From: CAUZIR01 sp965250195
GTDB taxonomy: Bacteria > Chloroflexota > Dehalococcoidia > Lucifugimonadales > UBA2962
Direction: 5' to 3'
Length of the DNA stretch: 64,000 nucleotides
NCBI GenBank assembly: GCA_965250195.1
Contig: OZ252295.1
Coordinates: forward strand, 124,001 to 188,000
Shown here: piece after piece, positions 59,201 to 64,000 of the stretch
How the letters are laid out: every line of letters starts with the position of its first letter
How positions within the stretch are numbered: the first letter of the stretch is position 1
Made by a program: the position numbers and the translations under genes
Notes under the pieces: generated by a model
What the model was told of the DNA's origin: nothing
The model's database searches: none
Seen by the model: only the letters and a program-made list of their open reading frames with translations

Positions 59201-59526
59201 ATGGCCATGGTCTTGGGGCCGGCGTTGAAGTATGAGGCGCCAAGTGTCGGTGACTCGAGGGCCAACGACAGGCCGCACTCAACCCACTGCATGAAATAGT
59301 TCGAGGGCATCGAGTCGATCACGGCGGGGCTGGCCCGGAAGTACTGGGCGGCGGCGTCCCATGCGTGCGCGCTCTGGCCCGCCATCTCAATGCCCACCTC
59401 AAACCAGCGGTCGAGCGCAACCCCTTCGATGTTGTCGCTCATGAACGGTAGCGCGCGCTCGTAGTCCTCGCGGAGAGCGGCGGGGAACTCGGCGAGCGCG
59501 GCCAATGCCTGTTCGTTCGGCTTCAT
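56296..59526 (-). CDS. Large VWA-domain protein, NorD/CbbO-like
   Basis: 1076 residues. The first ~500 residues are helical repeats, then an acidic low-complexity stretch (PEQGEEEYDSPQEVEYRG). The C-terminal von Willebrand A domain starts near residue 850, with the MIDAS motif VFLLDTSASTAEA and later FLISDGRPQDRGYS. It pairs with the MoxR-like ATPase at 60234 as NorQ/NorD or CbbQ/CbbO do. Such pairs act as metal-cofactor insertion chaperones or activators; the client here is unknown. Confidence 0.85.
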   Translation of the reverse strand: MKPNEQALAALAEFPAALREDYERALPFMSDNIEGVALDRWFEVGIEMAGQSAHAWDAAAQYFRASPAVIDSMPSNYFMQWVECGLSLALESPTLGASYFNAGPKTMAILRSRHIEAWTELGRGLYKGTWKSSTLANRFFESSPDLLVQLSFEQLERFVGFLDILSRHSYDLAAECLALGQKLFPIVGPDKDAFISLSLTLVETGWRQVKAFFEASAKALPRVEPTQRLRFLQMAEKLLAGGATNMPATMLEISQAMHELDRKCHGLVLDMAEPVLEIMPSAMPEFVKSAPTVLERISLEQLSTWCDEGKRVLHQNRDGGMAFFKIESSHSEEFLEGISSGVEFSRIQTLIEMYCCALAGEEVDLADTQDLVDKNIGWVSTDSPTTEGSTVYLPSLVDRYPSKDDNFLWFKVVSTHQVARMEFGSFRFEFDVEATRFENLRPQLEADGSGAGQARAADLQRFFDLFEERQLALDIFSVVETGRVDAQVKAEYKGIKRPYERVQADSLDARPDINELPAREALVEFLVRISLSRGGSVPVPTDHKDAARQISRIALHTMVAGATVEDSSEATLRIYALLMQIANDQVNDEDWDPLDVEEDDSESDTFSDPEGMKDLLEQMGGGSDADSEPEQGEEEYDSPQEVEYRGDFKPELTQLLERLRDQGQSGGGGEEGDQITQELLEQLLESSVEVSQESPDGESKSITEEFAENMLKEVGLQKPENPDGGQGPLVHVDETGGELDADEPETFVYDEWDFRAADYKPRWCIVRQKNMAEGDASYYSEILGHYGGLVQQVRRQFELMVPEQMRKERRLQDGEDIDIDDVIEAMVDIRTGASPSEKLYWRRNKVQRDVAVVFLLDTSASTAEAIDDTRRSNDDWDAPDDPVEYMLWLRSRRGEGSKRSYKRIIDLEKEALVLLINALEAVGDTYGIYGFSGYGRENVEFYTIKDIGELFTEKIRRRIDRISPLHATRMGPAIRHATAKLEAQDARTKLLFLISDGRPQDRGYSREGVEKEYAVHDTRMALDEARAKAVNAFCLTVDRNGHDYLKTMTEGMGYEVLDDIYSLPHRLLYLYRKLTM

Positions 59527-59539
59527 CGATCTATTCTCT

Positions 59540-60199
59540 TCATGTCGTCAATAGCTTCCCACGGGCGAGGGCCTCGATGAGCCGGTCCAGTATGCGTGCC
59601 GTGGCACCGAAGATGAGGTGGCCAGCATAAGAGAACGCCGGCATCACCGCCAGATCGCCGTCAACGACCCTGACATCGTCCCTGAGGTTGCGGCTATCCA
59701 TCAACTCCCTCACCGGCACCTCCACCAACTTGGCGACCTCTGAGTGGTTGACGGTGAAACGGTACGGCTGTTCCCTGATTCCCGGTTTGGGGGTGCCCTG
59801 TTCGCCGGTGCCCTTTTCGCTGGACCCCGGCTCGCCGGTTACGGGGCCGATGGTTCCCACGAAGGTACTGATGACGAAGTCACTGCTTGTCGAGAATTGC
59901 CCCAGCTCCCCCAGCACCTCGACGTCCGCCGGGACAGCCCCCACCTCTTCGTGGGCCTCACGCAGCGCGGTTTGCAGCAAATCCGAGTCACCGGCCTCAC
60001 GTCTACCGCCGGGGAACGAAATTTCCCCGGGGTGGGTCTCAAGATTCTCGCTGCGCTTGCTCAGCAGCACAGTGCTTTCTTTACCCGAACCATAGACAAG
60101 GATCAGCACGGCGGCCGGGGTAAGGCCAGCGCCACTAACGACCGGGGCGCTCTGGTCTGACAAGGCGCGCCGGACCACCTCCCGGGTGGACCGATCCAT
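59540..60199 (-). CDS. NUDIX hydrolase, CoA pyrophosphatase-like
   Basis: 219 residues. The Nudix box is complete: GGRREAGDSDLLQTALREAH EEVGA (residues ~63-87), preceded by SFPG as in CoA pyrophosphatases. It cleaves CoA or NDP-sugar-type substrates. It lies between the VWA and MoxR genes, an unusual insertion into that pair. A Gly/Pro-rich repeat (GEPGSSEKGTGEQGTPKPG) interrupts the middle. Confidence 0.85.
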   Translation of the reverse strand: MDRSTREVVRRALSDQSAPVVSGAGLTPAAVLILVYGSGKESTVLLSKRSENLETHPGEISFPGGRREAGDSDLLQTALREAHEEVGAVPADVEVLGELGQFSTSSDFVISTFVGTIGPVTGEPGSSEKGTGEQGTPKPGIREQPYRFTVNHSEVAKLVEVPVRELMDSRNLRDDVRVVDGDLAVMPAFSYAGHLIFGATARILDRLIEALARGKLLTT

Positions 60200-60233
60200 T
60201 ACGGGGAGATTGACCCCACTACTTGAGGCAACA

Positions 60234-61142
60234 CTATTCGAAAATGGAGGCCGTGACCTCCTCGATGCTTCGCTGCACCGAGTAGTCGTCGGTAACCGCC
60301 CAGGCGACGGCCACCTGGCAGGCCCGCCGCGGCGTGATTCCGGCAGACATCAGCTTGCCGGCGTAGATGAGCAGCCTGGTGCTCGCGCCCTCGGCGAGGC
60401 CGTGTTCGCGGAGGTTTCGCACCTTCTCGCCCAGCTTGGCAAGCTGCATGGCGGTGTCTGAGTCCACCCCGGACTCGTGTTCGACGATCTTGGCCTCGAT
60501 CTCCCTGGGGGGCGGGTCGAACTCGATGGCCACGAACCGCTGCCGGGTGCTGTGCTTGAGGTCTTTGAGCGCGCTCTGGTAACCGGGGTTGTAGGAAAGG
60601 ACCAGCAAGAAACCCTCGGCGGCCTCGAGCAGTTCACCCTTCTTTTCTACCGGCAGTATTCTCCTGTGGTCGGTGAGCGGGTGGATGAGCACCGTCGTGT
60701 CTTTTCTGGCCTCGACGATCTCGTCCAGGTAGCAGATGCCTCCCACTTTTACCGCCCTGGTCAGGGGGCCGTCTATCCATACGGTGCTGTCCCCTTCGAG
60801 CAGGTACCTGCCCACCAGGTCGCTGGCCGTCAGGTCTTCATGGCAGGCGATGGTGACGAGCGGCAGGTTGGAGCCGTTCTCAGCCGCCTTGGCGTCGGCC
60901 TTGGTGTCTTTTTTGACCCGCGTTAGAGGGCGGCCGAGGCGCCATGACATGTACTCAACGAACCGGGTTTTGCCAACTCCGGTCGGACCCTTGAACAGGA
61001 CGGGTATTCGCTCGGCGTAGGCGGCCTCGAACAGCTCGATCTCATCTGCGACCGGCACGTAGTAAGGCTCTTCTTTGAGGTGGTACTCCTCAATTATGTA
61101 ACTCTGGTAGAGGGTCTTGGTGGACTTTGCCGTGGTTGTCAT
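60234..61142 (-). CDS. MoxR-family AAA ATPase (NorQ/CbbQ-like)
   Basis: 302 residues. Walker A FKGPTGVGKTRFVE near residue 53, Walker B GGICYLDEIVEARKDT, and the C-terminal RRACQVAVAWAVTDD of CbbQ/NorQ proteins. It would remodel a client protein together with the VWA protein at 56296. It is 4-bp coupled to coaE upstream. Confidence 0.9.
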   Translation of the reverse strand: MTTTAKSTKTLYQSYIIEEYHLKEEPYYVPVADEIELFEAAYAERIPVLFKGPTGVGKTRFVEYMSWRLGRPLTRVKKDTKADAKAAENGSNLPLVTIACHEDLTASDLVGRYLLEGDSTVWIDGPLTRAVKVGGICYLDEIVEARKDTTVLIHPLTDHRRILPVEKKGELLEAAEGFLLVLSYNPGYQSALKDLKHSTRQRFVAIEFDPPPREIEAKIVEHESGVDSDTAMQLAKLGEKVRNLREHGLAEGASTRLLIYAGKLMSAGITPRRACQVAVAWAVTDDYSVQRSIEEVTASIFE

Positions 61143-61759
61143 TTCTGGTTTTTGCGCTCCCGAGCCGATTTTATCCGTGTGCTGAATGCCTGCTCAATCC
61201 GGCCCCTCAATTGCTTAAGGGTGCCGTCGTTTTTTATTACCACGTCCGCCGATTCTCGGCGCTCGCCTTGCGACACCTGGGACTTTACCCGGGCCGCGAT
61301 TGCCTTTTCGTCACCGCCGAATCGAGGCCTCAGTCGGCCCATTACCCTGTCTGCGGGCGCCTCGACCACCCACACCTCGTCCACCATGTCGTCCCATCCC
61401 GCTTCGAGCAGGATGGCCGCCTCGACTACCACTACGGCCGTGCCAGCCGTTTCCAGGCCCCGCAGCCGCTCGGCGACCGCCTCGCGGATCAGCGGGTGCA
61501 CCAGTGCGTTGAGCCTGGCCATCGCCCCTGCGTCCGCGAACACCAGGTTCCCGAGAGCCGCCCGGTCTATCTCGCCGTCGGATCCCACGACGCCCGGACC
61601 GAACTGGCCCAGTACGGCTCTGTAGCCCGCCGTGCCCGAGGCATATACCCCGTGGCCCACGACGTCCGCGTCGATGACCATTGCACCGAGCTGCCCCAGG
61701 ACTTCTGAGACTTTGGACTTTCCTGTGCCTATGCCGCCGGTTAGTCCGATTACGATCAT
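61139..61759 (-). CDS. coaE: Dephospho-CoA kinase
   Basis: 206 residues. P-loop GLTGGIGTGKSKVSEV, then GAMVIDADVVGHGVY and VVEAAILLEAGWDDMVDEVW. It makes CoA by phosphorylating the 3' hydroxyl of dephospho-CoA. It leads the minus-strand unit with the MoxR ATPase and is divergent from selA. Confidence 0.92.
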   Translation of the reverse strand: MIVIGLTGGIGTGKSKVSEVLGQLGAMVIDADVVGHGVYASGTAGYRAVLGQFGPGVVGSDGEIDRAALGNLVFADAGAMARLNALVHPLIREAVAERLRGLETAGTAVVVVEAAILLEAGWDDMVDEVWVVEAPADRVMGRLRPRFGGDEKAIAARVKSQVSQGERRESADVVIKNDGTLKQLRGRIEQAFSTRIKSARERKNQK

Positions 61760-61900
61760 GATGCCGAAACCAAGTGGCCATTCTAGCAGAGGTATTTGGA
61801 TGTCTCAGAGGGACGCTGGCCTATAATTCATCTGCGCCGCCGGGCCTGCATGGGCGCTGGCATCGTCGCGGCCGTAAACACAGGAGCTTGAGCCGAAGCA

Positions 61901-63277
61901 GTGACCGAAAAACTACGCGATCTGCCCAGCGTCGACCGGGTGCTGATGGACGAGCGAGTCCATGCCCTGGCCGAGCACTTCTCACGCGAAGCCGTCGTGG
62001 AACTGGTCCGCGACGCGCAGGGCCGCGCGCGAGACAGCGTCACGGGCGGCGCCGATGCTCCGAGCCTCGACGATCTGGTGGCTGATGTGCTTGCCGCCTC
62101 GGCGCCGTGGCGCCCGTGGCCGACGCCGGTCATCAACGCCACCGGCGTCATCCTGCATACAAACCTCGGCCGTGCCCCGCTCAGCAATGATGCGATGGCC
62201 GCGGCCACTGCGGCGGCCGGGTCTTACACGGACCTGGAGTACGGGCTGGATACGGGTCGGCGCGGGTCCAGGCAGGCGGCGATCGCCGAGCTGGTTTGCA
62301 GGGTAACCGGAGCGCAGGCCGCGCTCGTGGTCAACAACAACGCCTCCGCCGTGCTACTGGGGCTGATGGAGTTCGCCTCTGGCAAACAGGTGATAGTGTC
62401 CCGAGGTGAGGCCGTGGAGATCGGCGGCGGCTTCCGCATCCCCGACGTGCTCCGCCACAGCGGCGCGGAGCTGGTCGAGGTCGGGACGACCAATCGCACG
62501 TATGTGCGCGACTTTGAAGCCGCTATTACCGACCGCACCGGCGCGATTCTCGCTGTGCATGCCAGTAACTTCCGCACGGTCGGGTTCACTCACGCCCCGT
62601 CCATCGCCGAACTGGTCGAGCTGGGCAAGCGCCGGGGCGTGCCGGTGCTGCATGATCTCGGCAGCGGAGCCCTGCTCGACACCGCCGACTATGGCCTCGC
62701 GCATGAGCCCATGCCACAAGAAAGCCTTGTCGATGGGGTGGACCTGGCGTTTTTCTCCGGCGACAAGCTACTGGGCGGCCCCCAGGCAGGGCTTATCGCG
62801 GGCACCGCTGAGGCAGTGGCCAGGCTGGCAAAGCACCCGGTGGCGCGGGCCGTACGCACCGACAAGATGTCTCTCGCGGCTCTCGCCACAACCCTGCTGC
62901 ACTATTTGCGCAACGAGGCTCCTGGGGAAATCCCGGTGTGGCGGATGATCGCCGCATCTCCCGACGACATCGCGACCAGGGCGCGGGACTGGGCCGAGAC
63001 TGTCGGAGCCAGTTCGACGGTCATCGAGACGCGCTCGACCATCGGCGGCGGCAGCCTGCCCGGCGAGACGCTGCCATCTTTCGCGCTGTCTCTTGATCCC
63101 GGCGACGCGGGCGCCGACGCGCTCATCGAAAAGCTCCGGAGCGCCGCGACGCCGATTATTGCCCGCATCGAGGCCGACCGGGTGTTGCTGGATCCGCGCA
63201 CTGTGCTGCCCCATCAAGACGAGGCGCTGCTGTTCGGCCTGGCGGCGGCTCTTGGCGGCGCACGGGGCGGCGATTAG
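61901..63277 (+). CDS. selA: L-seryl-tRNA(Sec) selenium transferase
   Basis: 458 residues from a GTG at 61901 (no ATG nearby fits). VINATGVILHTNLGRAPLS, DLEYGLDTGRRGSRQ and VVNNNASAVLL are SelA hallmarks; the PLP lysine is K289 in FFSGDKLLGGPQAGLI. It converts seryl-tRNA(Sec) to selenocysteyl-tRNA(Sec). The tRNA partner is the gene at 7538, now rebuilt by the prophage. selB and selD are not in this window. Confidence 0.95.
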   Translation: MTEKLRDLPSVDRVLMDERVHALAEHFSREAVVELVRDAQGRARDSVTGGADAPSLDDLVADVLAASAPWRPWPTPVINATGVILHTNLGRAPLSNDAMAAATAAAGSYTDLEYGLDTGRRGSRQAAIAELVCRVTGAQAALVVNNNASAVLLGLMEFASGKQVIVSRGEAVEIGGGFRIPDVLRHSGAELVEVGTTNRTYVRDFEAAITDRTGAILAVHASNFRTVGFTHAPSIAELVELGKRRGVPVLHDLGSGALLDTADYGLAHEPMPQESLVDGVDLAFFSGDKLLGGPQAGLIAGTAEAVARLAKHPVARAVRTDKMSLAALATTLLHYLRNEAPGEIPVWRMIAASPDDIATRARDWAETVGASSTVIETRSTIGGGSLPGETLPSFALSLDPGDAGADALIEKLRSAATPIIARIEADRVLLDPRTVLPHQDEALLFGLAAALGGARGGD

Positions 63278-63278
63278 C

Positions 63279-63572
63279 GTGGACAGAAATCCCGAACAGC
63301 GGCGGCCCAGTATTCTGGACCGAATCTCCGTGCCACAAGAGGTCCACCTGCGCCAGATGCGGGTGCGGCCGGCGCTGGTGAAGCTGGACGCGTTTCTGCG
63401 CGATGCTAAAGGCGCGGGGTATCCGAGGGTCCGGGTCATTCACGGCAAGAGCGGCGGCACCATGAAGGCCGCCGTGCGTGAGCACATGACCGGGCACCCG
63501 CTGGTAAAGCGCTACTACGACGCCTCTCCCGCCGAAGGGAATGGCGGCGTTACGATCGCCGTCATGAAGTAG
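63279..63572 (+). CDS. Smr-domain protein
   Basis: 97 residues from a GTG at 63279, one base after the selA stop. VHLRQMRVRPALVKLDAFLR, VRVIHGKSGGTMKAAVREHM and HPLVKRYYDASPAEGNGGVT show the Smr domain (nuclease or RNA-binding fold found at the end of MutS2). It is stand-alone here. Function beyond the fold is unknown. Confidence 0.82.
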   Translation: MDRNPEQRRPSILDRISVPQEVHLRQMRVRPALVKLDAFLRDAKGAGYPRVRVIHGKSGGTMKAAVREHMTGHPLVKRYYDASPAEGNGGVTIAVMK

Positions 63573-63603
63573 GGGCAATGACCCTTTTCGAGAACTCGCC
63601 GAT

Positions 63604-64000
63604 ATGACGCTCTTCGAGCACCAGGAAGAAGAGACTCTCCGCAGCGAGGCGCCGCTCGCAGCGCGGATGCGCCCGCGTTCGTTCGAGGAGTTCTTCGGCC
63701 AGGACCACCTCGTCGGCGCGGAGCACGTGCTGCGCCGCAGCATCGATGCCGACATGCTGCCGTCGATGATCCTGTGGGGGCCGCCGGGGTCCGGTAAGAC
63801 GACTCTCGCATTGCTGATATCGGGCATGACGAAGGCTTACTTCGAGCCCATCAGCGCCGTGGGTGCCGGGGTCGCAGACTTACGCAGGGTAATAAAGGAC
63901 GCACGCGAACGGCTGGGCATGGACCGGCGGCGCACTGTGCTGTTCGTGGACGAGATTCACCGCTTCAATAAGGCGCAACAAGACGTTGTTCTGCCCCATG
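63604..64000 (+). CDS. rarA: Replication-associated recombination protein A (AAA ATPase), N-terminal part
   Basis: The frame runs open to the window end. MTLFEHQEEETLRSEAPLAA, then RMRPRSFEEFFGQDHLVG, Walker A GPPGSGKTTLAL and Walker B VLFVDEIHRFNKAQQD identify RarA/MgsA. It acts at stalled forks. A nearly identical short start (MTLFENSPI) lies 26 bp upstream and overlaps it by ATGA, an apparent small duplication of the start region. Confidence 0.9.
   Translation, partial: MTLFEHQEEETLRSEAPLAARMRPRSFEEFFGQDHLVGAEHVLRRSIDADMLPSMILWGPPGSGKTTLALLISGMTKAYFEPISAVGAGVADLRRVIKDARERLGMDRRRTVLFVDEIHRFNKAQQDVVLPH

Overview
The window is high-GC bacterial DNA from what looks like a Chloroflexota genome, probably Dehalococcoidia of the SAR202 type. 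That assignment is an inference from gene content: two luciferase-like flavin monooxygenases, an enolase-superfamily enzyme, several amidohydrolases, an EthD protein, an SDR, a Gld-type ABC operon with a DUF4340 protein, and a NorQ/NorD-like pair. A 37.7-kb prophage (7598-45312) lies in the middle of otherwise ordinary chromosome.

Left chromosome (1-7600). This part holds catabolic genes: the end of one flavin monooxygenase, an amidohydrolase, a seven-repeat Kelch lipoprotein, a D-aminoacylase, a second flavin monooxygenase, an SDR, a PhnD-like binding protein and an EthD protein. It ends with a complete selenocysteine tRNA gene (anticodon TCA, 8-bp acceptor stem, 6-bp D stem, long variable arm) on the minus strand.

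Prophage (7598-45312). It is bounded by a perfect 63-bp direct repeat. The repeat starts at the anticodon loop of tRNA-Sec and covers the 5' half of the gene plus 24 bp of leader. The phage therefore rebuilds the 5' half and supplies new upstream DNA, the reverse of the usual 3'-half arrangement. Reading inward from the left: tyrosine integrase, small genes with a metalloprotease-like protein, an NYN-domain protein beside a likely small RNA, and an immunity region in which regulator and lipoprotein genes are repeatedly preceded by the same C-terminal regulator tail. A Cro-like/excisionase region with a 253-bp duplication follows, then an early operon (annealing-like protein, J-domain protein, HNH nuclease, HTH protein, XRE-ImmA protein). 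The late operon is HK97-like and siphovirus-like: HNH, TerS, TerL interrupted by an intein, portal, S49 protease, capsid, connectors, tail proteins, frameshifted tail chaperone, tape measure, tail tip and holin-like protein. The right end carries accessory genes: a second NYN protein beside another RNA unit, and a PIN-domain toxin with an unusually large partner. I recognised no endolysin.

Right chromosome (45313-64000). Here are a zinc alcohol dehydrogenase, an enolase-superfamily dehydratase, thioredoxin, a lipoprotein, cysteine desulfurase, agmatinase and AdoMet decarboxylase (polyamine synthesis). They are followed by an ABC transporter with GldG-like and DUF4340 proteins, a NorD-like VWA protein with its MoxR/NorQ ATPase, a NUDIX hydrolase, CoaE, SelA, an Smr protein and the start of RarA. 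SelA acts on the very tRNA that the prophage uses as its attachment site.
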